DNA of 15,839 nucleotides from an uncultured Gemella sp. (lineage in GTDB: Bacteria; Bacillota; Bacilli; Staphylococcales; Gemellaceae). Where the stretch lies: positions 1-15,839 of the forward strand of contig NZ_CAAFUZ010000090.1 of NCBI RefSeq assembly GCF_900766305.1, written 5' to 3'. This document shows positions 6,166-15,109 of the stretch, piece by piece. Numbering within the stretch: the first letter of the stretch is position 1; every line of letters starts with the position of its first letter. Below the pieces are notes generated by a model. That model had not been told where the DNA came from. It did not search any database and saw only the letters and a program-made list of their open reading frames with translations. A program made the position numbers and the translations under genes.

Positions 6166-8175
6166 CTATATTATCGTTTCTTCTAATCCAACATACTGCA
6201 ATAACCTTTCTTTATTATCAGTTACTTCTATTATTTTCACCGCTAATTTTTTTGCTAAGTACATTAAATCAACATCATTAATTAAATCAGCAACTTTAAA
6301 ACTCGGCACACCACTTTGTTTCGTGCCAAAAAAGTCACCTGGACCACGCTGTTTTAAGTCAAATTCTGCAATTTTGAAGCCATCATTTTCTAAACACATT
6401 ATGTCTATGCGTTCACTTTTTGAATCAGTTACTAATATACAATACGATTGAAATTTACTTCTTCCTACACGTCCTCTTAGCTGGTGTAATGTAGCCAGAC
6501 CAAAACGATGAGCATCTACAATTATCATAAATGTAGCATTAGGAACATTTACCCCAACCTCAATTACCGTGGTGGAGATAAGTATATGTATTTCTTTATT
6601 TAGAAATCTCTCTACAATTGCATCTTTTTCCTTATTATTCATTTTACCATGAAGTATTGCAATTTTATAATCATCTGGTAGGTAGTTTTTAATATTTTCA
6701 TATGTTTCTTCCACATTTTGCAAATCCATCTTCTCAGATTCTTCAATCAGTGGACAAACTACATAACCTTGTCTTCCATTATCGAGTTCCATACGAATAT
6801 TATCTAATACCTTATAAAAACTCTTATTCGTAGCTTTATATGTCTGAACTTTTTTTCTACCAGCCGGTAACTCATCAATTGTAGATACTTTAATATCTGT
6901 AATTAAAGTAATTGCTAAACTTCTTGGTATCGGAGTTGCTGTCATCATTAATGAATTTACAGCTTCACCTTTATTACTTAATAATTGGCGTTGTTTTACA
7001 CCGAATCGATGTTGTTCATCGGTAATTACATATTTTAAATTATTGAATTTTACATCTTCTTGAATTAAAGAGTGAGTTCCAATTAATAATTCTATCTCAC
7101 CAACCTCAAGTAGACTTAAAATAGTATTCCTTTCTTTTTTAGGCGTACTACTAGTCAAGAGAGCTACAGAAATATTCAAATCTTTAAAGAACTCGAAGAA
7201 CGTCTCAAAGTGCTGATTTGCTAGTATCTCAGTTGGTGCCATAATCGCTGTCTGATAACCTGCTTTTATCGTTGCATATAAAGTTGCTGCAGCTACTGCA
7301 GTTTTACCACTACCAACATCACCTTGCAATAATCTGTCCATCTTATAAGGATTATTTAAATCATCTACTATTTCGTCGATAACACGACTTTGAGCTCCTG
7401 TTAGCCTAAAAGGTAAGCTATTTTTAAATTCACCGATATCTTTATTGTTTACACCAACACAATATCTAGTATCCTCTATCCTACTATTTATATTTTGAAG
7501 CTGTAATTTTAACTGGTAGTTAAACAACTCATGAAAAGCAAACATCTTCTTAGCTTTGTCAAATTCCTCAGAATTTTTTGGATAATGTAACGTATATAAA
7601 ATTTTATCTAATTTCCAAATTCCTTTAAAATTTTCAGGAACTAAATCTAAAATAACGTGTTCACCATCTATCATATTAAACGATTCCTCAACAAGCTTTG
7701 TAAATTTTTTCTGCGTTATACCTTGTTTAAGATGATAAAAAACTTCAATAGTATCCCCTTTAGGCTTTTCTTCAACAACATTGAAACTTACACTCGAAGC
7801 TGTTATTGTATTATTTGCCGCATTATACGTCCCTTTTACAACTACATCCTTACCTTCAATTAGATTTTTTTTCAAGTAATGTTGATTGAAAAATACTATC
7901 TTTATGCTACCAGAAGAAGTTGATAATGTAAAAAATGACCTACTTCTTCTATTTCCATAGAACTGGGTACTAACCCTAGTTTCTACCTTTCCAGTTGTTA
8001 TAACTTTTTCATTATCTTTTACAGAAGAAGAAAAATCAGTAGAACTAGATACTCTATAAGGAATATTATACAAAATATCACGAATAGTATAAATTTCTAG
8101 TTCGTTCAAAGTTTGTAAATACTTCTTTCCAACACCTTTTATAGTTCCTACTGATTTTTCTAAAATATTAATCAT
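6166..8175 (-). CDS. recG: ATP-dependent DNA helicase RecG
   Basis: RecG is a superfamily 2 motor of 669 residues that reverses stalled replication forks and processes Holliday junctions. The N-terminal wedge/OB region spans about 1-240. Helicase motifs follow: Walker A GDVGSGKT (285-292), DEQH box (386-389) with the family-typical HRFGV, TATPIPRSLA (motif III, from 412) and QLRGRVGRS (motif VI). The C-terminal RecG domain with QRGPGDFFGTKQSG is complete. The reading frame extends 18 codons further upstream, but the ATG at 8175 is preferred because it starts at the usual family position and overlaps the sdaAA stop by eight bases (ATGATTAA), a typical coupling arrangement. An AGGAG lies 14 bases upstream, rather far, so translation may rely on coupling. 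The order sdaAB-sdaAA-recG is also found in Bacillus. Confidence 0.96.
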   Translation of the reverse strand: MINILEKSVGTIKGVGKKYLQTLNELEIYTIRDILYNIPYRVSSSTDFSSSVKDNEKVITTGKVETRVSTQFYGNRRSRSFFTLSTSSGSIKIVFFNQHYLKKNLIEGKDVVVKGTYNAANNTITASSVSFNVVEEKPKGDTIEVFYHLKQGITQKKFTKLVEESFNMIDGEHVILDLVPENFKGIWKLDKILYTLHYPKNSEEFDKAKKMFAFHELFNYQLKLQLQNINSRIEDTRYCVGVNNKDIGEFKNSLPFRLTGAQSRVIDEIVDDLNNPYKMDRLLQGDVGSGKTAVAAATLYATIKAGYQTAIMAPTEILANQHFETFFEFFKDLNISVALLTSSTPKKERNTILSLLEVGEIELLIGTHSLIQEDVKFNNLKYVITDEQHRFGVKQRQLLSNKGEAVNSLMMTATPIPRSLAITLITDIKVSTIDELPAGRKKVQTYKATNKSFYKVLDNIRMELDNGRQGYVVCPLIEESEKMDLQNVEETYENIKNYLPDDYKIAILHGKMNNKEKDAIVERFLNKEIHILISTTVIEVGVNVPNATFMIIVDAHRFGLATLHQLRGRVGRSKFQSYCILVTDSKSERIDIMCLENDGFKIAEFDLKQRGPGDFFGTKQSGVPSFKVADLINDVDLMYLAKKLAVKIIEVTDNKERLLQYVGLEETII

Positions 8176-9040
8176 TACCGAATAATAAACTCCTATATTT
8201 TTCTCCAGTTTTTGTGATTGCAAGACCACCTCTGGCAGTCTCTTTTAATGTCGTAGACATTTCTAATCCTATTTTATACATCGCTTCTAGTACTTCATCA
8301 GCAGGAATTCTACTCTTTATACCTGCCAATGCTAAGTCAGCAGCCATAAGTGCTGTTGAAGCTCCAGCTGCATTTCTTTTCACACATGGTACTTCTACTA
8401 ACCCTGCTACAGGGTCACATACTAGACCAAGCATATTTTTTAATGCTATGGCAAATGCATGAGCACTCATCTCAGCATCTCCGCCCATTGCTTCGACAAT
8501 AGCTGCTGCAGCCATTGCACTTGCCGAACCTATTTCTGCCTGACAACCACCTTCTGCACCAGAACAAGAAGCATTATTCGCTACTACAAAACCGAAAGCA
8601 CCGGCTGTAAATAACATTTTTAATTGTGTTTCTTCATCAATATCGAATTTTTGTTTAAGTGCGTGAATACAACCTGGAAGAACTCCAGCCGATCCAGCAG
8701 TTGGAGTTGCACAAATTAAACCTAACGAGGCATTTACCTCATTAGTTGCAATTGCTGCTGCAACTCCGTTTAAAAAGTCACTCCCTGTAATTGACTTGCC
8801 ACTATCTATATATTCTTGAAGCTTTTTGGCATCTCCTCCAGTAAGTCCTGTTTTTGAACTCACTCCCGCCAAACCTTCTTCGACAGCTTGCATCATTACA
8901 TTTAAATTTCTTCTCATTAATTTTTCAACTGCAGATCGTGTAACGCCATTCACTTCAATTTCTTGTTCTATCATTAATTCAGAAACTGGTTTATTTTCTA
9001 ATTTTGATTTTTCAACTATTTCTGCTAAACTAGTAAACAT
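8168..9040 (-). CDS. sdaAA: L-serine dehydratase, iron-sulfur type, alpha subunit
   Basis: With SdaAB this forms the [4Fe-4S] enzyme that deaminates L-serine to pyruvate and ammonia in the cytoplasm. The protein has 290 residues, normal for the alpha subunit. Three cysteines spaced C-x41-C-x10-C (Cys166 in GGCQAEIG, Cys208 in LVCDPVAG, Cys219 in VPCVKRN) match the cluster ligands known from single-chain bacterial L-serine dehydratases. The TPTAGSAGVLPG segment (112-123) and the NASCSGAEGG loop are also family-typical. The frame could begin nine codons earlier with TTG, but the ATG at 9040 has GAGG seven bases upstream and matches the family start. It follows sdaAB after ten bases and overlaps recG by eight. 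Serine deamination feeds pyruvate metabolism when serine is plentiful. Confidence 0.95.
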   Translation of the reverse strand: MFTSLAEIVEKSKLENKPVSELMIEQEIEVNGVTRSAVEKLMRRNLNVMMQAVEEGLAGVSSKTGLTGGDAKKLQEYIDSGKSITGSDFLNGVAAAIATNEVNASLGLICATPTAGSAGVLPGCIHALKQKFDIDEETQLKMLFTAGAFGFVVANNASCSGAEGGCQAEIGSASAMAAAAIVEAMGGDAEMSAHAFAIALKNMLGLVCDPVAGLVEVPCVKRNAAGASTALMAADLALAGIKSRIPADEVLEAMYKIGLEMSTTLKETARGGLAITKTGEKYRSLLFGND

Positions 9041-9050
9041 TCGGGTTCCT

Positions 9051-9719
9051 CTACAATCTATCTGCAAATTTTACTTCATTAATATAATCTAGTTCAGTTA
9101 ATTTCTTAATTTTATCTTCAGTTAATTCTTTTTGTGATTCTACTACTAATAAGTTTATTCCCTCTAGAATAGAACTTGAATACATCTCACTTACTTTTAA
9201 ATCACCGAATATTTCTTCAATTTGTACTGAAAGATCTTTTTTAATATCATCTTTAAATTTATAAAATATGAAATAGCTAGGAAAATCTCCTGATAAGTTC
9301 ACATCGAAACCTAGAAGCTCAAAGATTACCATTTTCCCTCCACCTATTGACTTTCCAATAAGATCTAGACTATGTCTGCCTGCTTCAACTTCTATTTTCG
9401 CTGTATTTGGATGAATGTGTTCAATTCCACTTTCTATAAACTCAAACTCCATTCCTGCTAATTTTGCATCTTCCATACTCGTTCTTATACGTTTATCAGA
9501 TGTGTTATAACCTAATAAACCACCTATTAATGCAATGTCAGTTCCATGCCCTTTATACGTTTCTTTAAATGAACCATATAATGTTATTTTTACATTTTCT
9601 GGTTGTTCACCAAAAATATATCTTGTAAATAGACCAATACGTACTGCACCAGCTGTATGTGAACTTGATGGACCTACCATTACTGGTCCTATAATATCAA
9701 ATACACTTCTGTATTTCAT
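9051..9719 (-). CDS. sdaAB: L-serine dehydratase, iron-sulfur type, beta subunit
   Basis: This is the partner of SdaAA, with 222 residues. The signature GPSSSHTAGAVRIG (about 16-29), with a serine-rich substrate-handling loop, is intact, as is the GHGTD segment (57-61). The C-terminal part (about 145-220) has the length and beta/alpha pattern of the ACT domain usual in this subunit, which can sense amino acids. The ATG is preceded by GGAGGT at six bases, and that site overlaps the end of rnjA; the genes are only two bases apart. Two-chain SdaAB/SdaAA is typical of Firmicutes, whereas enteric bacteria have a single chain. Confidence 0.94.
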   Translation of the reverse strand: MKYRSVFDIIGPVMVGPSSSHTAGAVRIGLFTRYIFGEQPENVKITLYGSFKETYKGHGTDIALIGGLLGYNTSDKRIRTSMEDAKLAGMEFEFIESGIEHIHPNTAKIEVEAGRHSLDLIGKSIGGGKMVIFELLGFDVNLSGDFPSYFIFYKFKDDIKKDLSVQIEEIFGDLKVSEMYSSSILEGINLLVVESQKELTEDKIKKLTELDYINEVKFADRL

Positions 9720-9721
9720 AT

Positions 9722-11392
9722 TTACACCTCCAATATTGTAGGTAATATAACAGGTTTTCTTCCTATTTCACTTTCTAAAAATTCTCCTAAAGCTTCTAAA
9801 ATTTGTAGTCTTATTTGGTAAACACCACATTCTTCATTTTCTAATGCTGCTAATACAACATCTTTAATTATTACTTTAGATTGTGCAAATAGTTCAGTAG
9901 ATTCATTTACATTTACAAATCCACGGCTAATTACATCTGGATTGTTCATTAGTTTTTTATTTTTAAAATCAATTGCAATTGAAACTACGATAACACCTTC
10001 TTCAGAAAGTTCTTTTCTATCTTTAATTACAACACTACCGATATCACCAATTCCTAATCCATCAACATATACATCAGATGCATCAAACTTACCAGCAATT
10101 CTAGCACTATCACTAGTTAGGGCTAGCACTTCACCATTTTCCATAATAAATGAATTTTCTAATGGAATATCACACTCTGCTGCTGTTTGAGCATGGATAA
10201 CTTGCATTCTATACTCACCGTGAATAGGCATGAAATATTTAGGTTTAATAAGTCTGAACATTAATTTTTGTTCTTCTTTTGAACCGTGTCCTGATGTATG
10301 AACATTATTTACACTTGATGTAATAACATTGGCACCAAGTTTTGATAATAAATCAATATTCTTATTAATAGACAATGTATTTCCTGGAATAGCTGAGCTT
10401 GCAAAGATTACAGTATCTGTCGGCATAATTGTGATTTTTTTATGCGTTCCATTAGCTATTCTACTTAATGCTGCAAGTTCCTCACCTTGAGTACCTGTAC
10501 ATAAAATAAGTAATTTATTAGGATCTACTTGGTTTAGATATTTACTATTAACAAACGTTTCTTTAGGTGCTTTAATATAACCTAACTCCGTTCCTATTTT
10601 AATAGCTTTCTCCATAGAACGACCGAACACCACAATCTTTCTTCCATGTTCAATACATGCTTCTACTACTTGTTTTACACGATATACGTTCGATGCAAAT
10701 GTAGCAAATATAACTCTATGTTTTTCTTTACGAAGTATATTAGAGATAGTTTTCCCTACTTCTTTTTCACTTTGGGTAAACTCTGTTCTTTCTGAGTTTG
10801 TTGAGTCAGATAATAAACATAATACACCTTGTTCACCAATCGCTGCCATTTTATGTAAGTTAGTTCCTTGACCAACAGGAGTAAAATCAAATTTAAAGTC
10901 TCCTGTATGAACAATATTTCCTTGTGGAGTATTGACAATTACTCCAAATGAATCAGGAATTGAATGCGTAGTATTATGGAATGAAACTTTAAGGTATTTA
11001 AAGCTCAACACTGTATCTTCATCTATCACGTTTAACTCAGCTTTTGCCAATAAATTGTGTTCCTCTAGTTTTGATCTTATAAGACCGATAGCTAAAGGTC
11101 CACCATAGATTGGTAAGTTTACTTTCCTTAGTAAAAATGGTAGTCCACCGATGTGATCTTCGTGACCATGAGTAATTATTAATGCTTTAATTTTATCCAC
11201 ATTTTTCTCAATGTATGAGTAATCTGGGATTACATAGTCAATTCCTAGAATATTATCTCCTGGGAATTTAACTCCAGCATCGATAATAACTATTTCATCT
11301 CGATATTGGATTGCATAGGTGTTTTTTCCAATTTCCCCTAGACCACCGATGGCAGCTACACCTACTTCATTTTTTTTAATGATCTTATCCAT
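9722..11392 (-). CDS. rnjA: Ribonuclease J1
   Basis: RNase J1 is a metallo-beta-lactamase/beta-CASP ribonuclease with endo- and 5'-3' exo-activity, central to mRNA turnover and rRNA maturation in Firmicutes. The 556-residue protein has the complete metal motif HGHEDH (75-80), HTGDFKFD as the next metal-binding region, the beta-CASP segments [11 protein letters not shown] and FGRSM, and the SGHGSKEEQ and MPIHGEYRM motifs, ending in the usual C-terminal domain. The intact HGHEDH favours J1 over the degenerate J2. The frame is open 13 codons upstream, but the ATG at 11392 has GTGGAG seven bases before it and matches the family start ([11 protein letters not shown]). It overlaps rpoY by eight bases. 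The pairing rpoY-rnjA is the one known from Bacillus and Staphylococcus, which supports J1. Confidence 0.94.
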   Translation of the reverse strand: MDKIIKKNEVGVAAIGGLGEIGKNTYAIQYRDEIVIIDAGVKFPGDNILGIDYVIPDYSYIEKNVDKIKALIITHGHEDHIGGLPFLLRKVNLPIYGGPLAIGLIRSKLEEHNLLAKAELNVIDEDTVLSFKYLKVSFHNTTHSIPDSFGVIVNTPQGNIVHTGDFKFDFTPVGQGTNLHKMAAIGEQGVLCLLSDSTNSERTEFTQSEKEVGKTISNILRKEKHRVIFATFASNVYRVKQVVEACIEHGRKIVVFGRSMEKAIKIGTELGYIKAPKETFVNSKYLNQVDPNKLLILCTGTQGEELAALSRIANGTHKKITIMPTDTVIFASSAIPGNTLSINKNIDLLSKLGANVITSSVNNVHTSGHGSKEEQKLMFRLIKPKYFMPIHGEYRMQVIHAQTAAECDIPLENSFIMENGEVLALTSDSARIAGKFDASDVYVDGLGIGDIGSVVIKDRKELSEEGVIVVSIAIDFKNKKLMNNPDVISRGFVNVNESTELFAQSKVIIKDVVLAALENEECGVYQIRLQILEALGEFLESEIGRKPVILPTILEV

Positions 11393-11603
11393 TAACTTTC
11401 TCCACTTTGAAGTCTTCAGATTGTTTTTCAAACTCTAAGTATGCTTCGCTTAATTCTTGAACAAGCTCCACATTGTAGTTTCTGTCATCTAAATACTTTC
11501 TAACTGCTGGTACTCCATCAGCTTCAACATATAATACTTGAGTGTTCTCCCTTACTGGAATCTCTTTTGAATTTTCTTGGTAAAATACTTTAAATACTGC
11601 CAT
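11385..11603 (-). CDS. rpoY: DNA-directed RNA polymerase epsilon subunit RpoY
   Basis: This small accessory subunit of RNA polymerase (YkzG/DUF1447 family) is found in Firmicutes. It has 72 residues, the usual size. The start [11 protein letters not shown], the VPVREN-like stretch [13 protein letters not shown] (16-28) and the acidic end ([12 protein letters not shown]) are those of the family. Its stop overlaps the rnjA start by eight bases; its own ATG overlaps the stop of the preceding GNAT-aminotransferase gene (TAATG), with AGGAG seven bases upstream. It binds RNA polymerase near the active-site side and has been linked to phage-protein resemblance and to stress behaviour; the role in this organism is not visible from sequence. 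Confidence 0.93.
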   Translation of the reverse strand: MAVFKVFYQENSKEIPVRENTQVLYVEADGVPAVRKYLDDRNYNVELVQELSEAYLEFEKQSEDFKVEKVNG

Positions 11604-13177
11604 TAATAATCTCCTATCATTTGTTTTAATATATTTAATGTGTAATCTATTTCATTTTTTGTTGTGTTAATATTTATAAATGAAAATTGTATTATGTTTC
11701 TTTCTTGTAAGTATGAACTCTTGTAATGAATAAAAATATTATTTATTGCAAGTGAAGAACCTACGTTAAGTGAACATATACTTTCAGGAAGTTCTACAGT
11801 AATTATTACTGGAGATACCTCTTTTTCTTTAAATTTCATAATCGGAAGATTTAATTGTTTTAATCCTTCCTTCATATATGTATATTTTTCCTGTACCTTC
11901 TCATATCTTTCATCAGTTTTAAAAGCGTCTAATGCGGTGTTTAAAGCTTCCATTAAAATTGATGGTTGAGTAAAAGGTATAGATGTAAGTTTGTTTGCAT
12001 AGTGTAAATCTAGATATAATGGTGTGTTTTCTAATGGTACTAACTCACAATTAGAACCAACTATTGCTAAACCAGCAACAGAACAAAATGCTTTTCCAGA
12101 TGAACAAGCTACATAATCAACATTCTTATAGCTATATTTAATAGCTCCTACTGCTGATACTGCATCCACCGCTAAAACTAGATTATTTTCTTTAACAATT
12201 CTAGTAATCTCATCTAAATCGTTTAATATTCCAACACTAGTCTCATTGTGAACTACATATACAAAATCATAGTTTCCAGATTCTAGTTTATCAGATAAAA
12301 TTCCAAGATCAAAACTTTCACCAAATCCAACAGAATAGCTTTCGATGTTTAACCCGTGTCTCTTAGTCTCACGAATCAGTCTATTTCCAAATTCTCCATT
12401 AGCTAAAACTAGACCATTCAGTAGATTTCTCCCCTTTAATTGAGCCATAATTGCTTCATTTGCTAGTGTTGCTGATCCATGTAATATTGTTGCTTGATTT
12501 ACATCCAGAATATTTTCAATCTTCGTAAGTGTATCTTTTGTTAAAGCGACAAACTCACTACTTCTGTGTGAATATAGTTGTTTAGATAACTTTGCAATTA
12601 CATCTTCTGATAAATCAACTGGCCCTGGTAAAAAGTTAATTCTTTGAGCTTTCGCTAATCTTTCTATAACCTTATTACCATTATCTAGTTTAAGGTACAT
12701 AGGCATATACTCTGCTTCTTTTGTCCCAACATTTTCATGGAATTTTACAAATCCTATGTGATTATATAATTTTTCTTGTCGAGTAGTACCTGAAATAAAC
12801 ACAATATCGTATGCATTTTGAATTATATAATTAAAAGTTCTTTGCAATAATTCTGTGAAAACTTTTGTTTTCCTATACTGTTCTTTTATTGAAAGCAATC
12901 TAATTTCTACAGGCTTCTTGTATTCACCCTTATAGAATTTATCGATATCATTCAACTTTAAATCTAAAGAAAAAGGTCTTTGATCAGACAATGAAATCAT
13001 ACCAATTACTTCATTTTTCTTTTTTGCTATTATATAAATATTTTTATCATGAAATTTATCTTTTAATTTCTTTGTTTCATTCTTTTCATGTTGAGGAATT
13101 TCTTCAACAAATGTTTCATAATTTAATTTGAAAATTTGTTCATATTCTTCCGCTGTATTTGCTATTTTATAAATCAT
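11603..13177 (-). CDS. GNAT acetyltransferase-class V aminotransferase fusion protein
   Basis: This 524-residue protein has two enzyme-like parts in one unbroken frame. Residues 1-165 resemble the GNAT/N-acyltransferase fold: the strand [17 protein letters not shown], the [18 protein letters not shown] segment in the acyl-CoA-binding position (93-110) and [10 protein letters not shown] (137-146) near the end. Residues 180-524 are a class V PLP aminotransferase of the alanine-glyoxylate/PhnW type: FLPGPVDLS (182-190), SHRSSEF (203-209), GSATLANE (234-241), HNETSVG (310-316), Asp338 in AVDAVSAVG for the PLP ring nitrogen and Lys362 in SSGKAF as the Schiff-base lysine. The C-terminal motif usually read as RIG-x-MG looks replaced by IQFSFIN (495-501), so the carboxylate-binding arginine may be absent. 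Substrates are unknown; the second domain might make an amine that the first acylates. A promoter lies 46 bases upstream. It heads the operon. Confidence 0.85.
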   Translation of the reverse strand: MIYKIANTAEEYEQIFKLNYETFVEEIPQHEKNETKKLKDKFHDKNIYIIAKKKNEVIGMISLSDQRPFSLDLKLNDIDKFYKGEYKKPVEIRLLSIKEQYRKTKVFTELLQRTFNYIIQNAYDIVFISGTTRQEKLYNHIGFVKFHENVGTKEAEYMPMYLKLDNGNKVIERLAKAQRINFLPGPVDLSEDVIAKLSKQLYSHRSSEFVALTKDTLTKIENILDVNQATILHGSATLANEAIMAQLKGRNLLNGLVLANGEFGNRLIRETKRHGLNIESYSVGFGESFDLGILSDKLESGNYDFVYVVHNETSVGILNDLDEITRIVKENNLVLAVDAVSAVGAIKYSYKNVDYVACSSGKAFCSVAGLAIVGSNCELVPLENTPLYLDLHYANKLTSIPFTQPSILMEALNTALDAFKTDERYEKVQEKYTYMKEGLKQLNLPIMKFKEKEVSPVIITVELPESICSLNVGSSLAINNIFIHYKSSYLQERNIIQFSFININTTKNEIDYTLNILKQMIGDY

Positions 13178-13222
13178 AATTTTTCCCCATAACTTTATTT
13201 GGTTAAATTTTCTCTACACTAT

Positions 13223-13251
13223 ATCTTACCATAATTACAACTTTTTTTCAA
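13223..13251 (-). promoter_or_regulatory. Promoter of the nine-gene operon
   Basis: On the minus strand TTGAAA (13246-13251), a 17-base spacer and TAAGAT (13223-13228) with the TG extension (TGGTAAGAT) form a good vegetative sigma-factor promoter. The leader before the GNAT-aminotransferase start would be about 40 bases, with no room for a riboswitch. Confidence 0.75.
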
Positions 13252-13324
13252 ACTAACATGGCTAAAAACTCAATAAATAACAAATTTATTGATTCATATT
13301 TAACATCTATTCAGAATACTTTTC

Positions 13325-13363
13325 AAAAAATAAAGAAGACTCGTGTTTATAGAGTCTTCTTTA
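13325..13363 (-). terminator. Rho-independent terminator after ndh
   Basis: TAAAGAAGACTC (13331-13342) pairs perfectly with GAGTCTTCTTTA (13352-13363), 12 pairs, nine-base loop. On the minus strand TTTTTT follows. It separates the ndh unit from the operon promoter downstream. Confidence 0.92.
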
Positions 13364-13384
13364 CAAATTTACTTAATACTCTTC

Positions 13385-14575
13385 TTAAAGAATACGTTGA
13401 TTTTTAAGTGCAGTTACGAAATCAGTTAATTCGTAGATTGCTTTAGCTTCGATGATTTTTTTAAGTTTCGCAGCAGCAAATCCTTTAGCTTTTTTACCAC
13501 CCATAACATCAGCGATACCATCTTTGTGACCTAATGAACATACAACACCACGGTTGATATATTTAAAGTCACCAACTTGTTTCCCACTGATTCTAGCTCC
13601 AACGTATGCACCCATTTGGTTGGCGATTTGAGCTGTTGTTGGATATGGTCTTTCTTGACCAGTTTCGATGAACGCTGCACAGTCACCAACGATATAAATC
13701 TCGTCGTGTCCAGGTACTGTTAATTGTTGTGTAGTTACTAGACGTCCACGTTTAGAAAGTTCTGGGAATGCTTCGTCCATAAGTTTGTTTCCACGAACAC
13801 CTGCAGTCCATACTAATGTAGATGCAAATAGTTCTTTTCTTTCTCCATCAACTTCAATAGTGAAGCTATCTTTAGTTGCTCCTTTAATTCCAGCTCCTAA
13901 GATAATTTCAATACCATTATCTTCTAAGTATTTTCTTGCATAATCACTATACTCTTTAGTGAACATTGGTAATAATGTTGGGGCAGCATCTAATCCATAA
14001 ATTTTAACTAATTTTTCATCAATTCCGTATTTAGAACATAATTCTTTTTTACGGTGAACTAATTCACCTAAGAATTCCATACCAGCTAGACCTGTACCAC
14101 CAACGATTACAGAGATATCTTTAACATCTTTTTCTTCGCTTGTAGCATATTTTCTGAAGTTATCTTCTAATGTAGCAGAGATTTTTTCTGCAGCGTTAAT
14201 ATCAGCGATTGGCATAGCATTTTCAGCCATACCTTCAATTCCGAATGTTTCAGGTTGGAAACCTAATCCAACTACTAATACATCGTAATCAAGTTCGTGT
14301 TTTTTAGTTAAGACTAATTTTTTCTCTGTATCAATTTTAATTACTTCGTCTTGAATAAATTCAACACCTGGAGATACTAAATCTTTAATATCGATACAAA
14401 TATCTCTTGATGCAATGTTCCCTGCTGATACTTCGTGTAAGTTTACTGTATCATAGTGATAAGAGTTTTTGTTTACTAAAGTAACTTTTACCTCTCCAGC
14501 TTTAGCAGCTTTTTTTAATCCTTTTAAAGTCGTTAGTCCTGCATATCCAGCACCTAAAATTACTACGTTTTTCAT
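13385..14575 (-). CDS. ndh: Type II NADH dehydrogenase (NADH:quinone oxidoreductase)
   Basis: This single-chain flavoprotein of 396 residues passes electrons from NADH to membrane quinone without pumping protons. The FAD-binding Rossmann motif GAGYAG is at 8-13, a second nucleotide fold for NADH with GGTGLAG at 159-165, VGDCA at 297-301 for FAD, and AQIANQ (315-320), the AQxAxQ motif seen near the quinone site of NDH-2 enzymes. The C-terminal 55 residues are basic and partly hydrophobic, suitable for membrane attachment. The ATG is preceded by AAGGAG at 11 bases, in a 36-base gap after the A-type iron-sulfur gene, so the two are probably co-transcribed. The neighbourhood of Ndh, an A-type protein and Nfu recalls the yut region of Bacillus. 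Together with no sign of complex I it suggests a respiratory or NADH-recycling role. Confidence 0.93.
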   Translation of the reverse strand: MKNVVILGAGYAGLTTLKGLKKAAKAGEVKVTLVNKNSYHYDTVNLHEVSAGNIASRDICIDIKDLVSPGVEFIQDEVIKIDTEKKLVLTKKHELDYDVLVVGLGFQPETFGIEGMAENAMPIADINAAEKISATLEDNFRKYATSEEKDVKDISVIVGGTGLAGMEFLGELVHRKKELCSKYGIDEKLVKIYGLDAAPTLLPMFTKEYSDYARKYLEDNGIEIILGAGIKGATKDSFTIEVDGERKELFASTLVWTAGVRGNKLMDEAFPELSKRGRLVTTQQLTVPGHDEIYIVGDCAAFIETGQERPYPTTAQIANQMGAYVGARISGKQVGDFKYINRGVVCSLGHKDGIADVMGGKKAKGFAAAKLKKIIEAKAIYELTDFVTALKNQRIL

Positions 14576-14611
14576 AGTATTGATTTCTCCTTTTAACTGT
14601 TATTTTGTATT

Positions 14612-14974
14612 TTATCCGCAGCAGCAGCCGTTTCCACAGCAGCCACCGTCTTCATCATCATAAATTTCAATCATATTTGGATTGTGTAATGTAAATTCAC
14701 TTCCAAATTCATCTTGAACATAATCAATTTCAAGACCTTTTAACAGAAGCTCATCTTCTTCATTAACAATAACTTTTAAATCACCGAAGTTAAGTACTTT
14801 ATCTCCTGCTTCTAATTCATCCTTGATATCAATTGCATATTGCATTTGAGTACCTTGTAACTCTATAGAAATTTTTAAATAACTATCTCTTTTATCAGCA
14901 TCAAATAACATCTCTTGGAATTTTCCAACTGCTACATCTGTTATCAAGATTAATTGATTGTCTGTATTAGCCAT
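14612..14974 (-). CDS. HesB/IscA-like (A-type) iron-sulfur protein with cysteine-rich tail
   Basis: This 120-residue protein follows the A-type carrier fold: LKISIELQGTQMQYAIDI in place of the usual strand with GCSG, then GDLKVIVNEEDELLLKGLEIDYVQDEFGSEFTLHNPN (64-100), matching the family's DxxxxxLLxGxxIDYxxxxxxxxFxxxNPN pattern. A-type proteins carry and deliver iron-sulfur clusters with three cysteines. Here the first (in GCSG) is missing, its place taken by QGTQ (40-43), and the end normally read CGCG is a tail GCCGNGCCCG (111-120) with five cysteines. It may bind a cluster or metal in a different way. The ATG has GAGGG nine bases upstream and a -10 TATAAT about 38 bases upstream. It is followed by ndh, with Nfu divergent on the other side. 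Confidence 0.8.
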   Translation of the reverse strand: MANTDNQLILITDVAVGKFQEMLFDADKRDSYLKISIELQGTQMQYAIDIKDELEAGDKVLNFGDLKVIVNEEDELLLKGLEIDYVQDEFGSEFTLHNPNMIEIYDDEDGGCCGNGCCCG

Positions 14975-15011
14975 AAAATGTTTCCCTCTTTATTTTTATT
15001 TTCTATTTATT

Positions 15012-15040
15012 ATTATAACCGTTTTTTTTATAAAATAATA
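15012..15040 (-). promoter_or_regulatory. Candidate promoter for the A-type/ndh unit
   Basis: On the minus strand a consensus TATAAT (15012-15017) lies 37 bases before the start codon. The -35 region at 17 bases (TATTAT) is poor, so an activator or the AT-rich upstream DNA may contribute. Confidence 0.5.
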
Positions 15041-15071
15041 GTATCTTGCTTACTTTTTATAAAATTATTTG

Positions 15072-15109
15072 TGAAATTTTTATGATTTTTTTAAAATCAT
15101 AAAATTTCA
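15072..15109. repeat. Long AT-rich inverted repeat
   Basis: TGAAATTTTTATGATTTT pairs with AAAATCATAAAATTTCA across a three-base loop, about 17 pairs with one bulged T. It is not followed by a clear T-run on either strand, so it is not an obvious terminator. It sits 30-70 bases upstream of the A-type gene's promoter and might be an operator or a folded DNA/RNA element. Confidence 0.55.

Noticed and set aside
9041..9067. TTG upstream start for sdaAA
   Set aside because: The ATG at 9040 has a well-spaced GAGG and gives the family's usual N-terminus; the TTG would lie inside sdaAB without a matching site.
8826..9092. 88-codon plus-strand frame opposite sdaAA
   Set aside because: Shadow of the conserved serine dehydratase; no start signal.
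10756..10938. 60-codon minus-strand frame inside rnjA
   Set aside because: Out-of-frame within a fully conserved RNase J gene; no independent start signal.
13178..13222. Riboswitch or T-box in the operon leader
   Set aside because: The leader between promoter and first gene is only about 40 bases with no stable fold.
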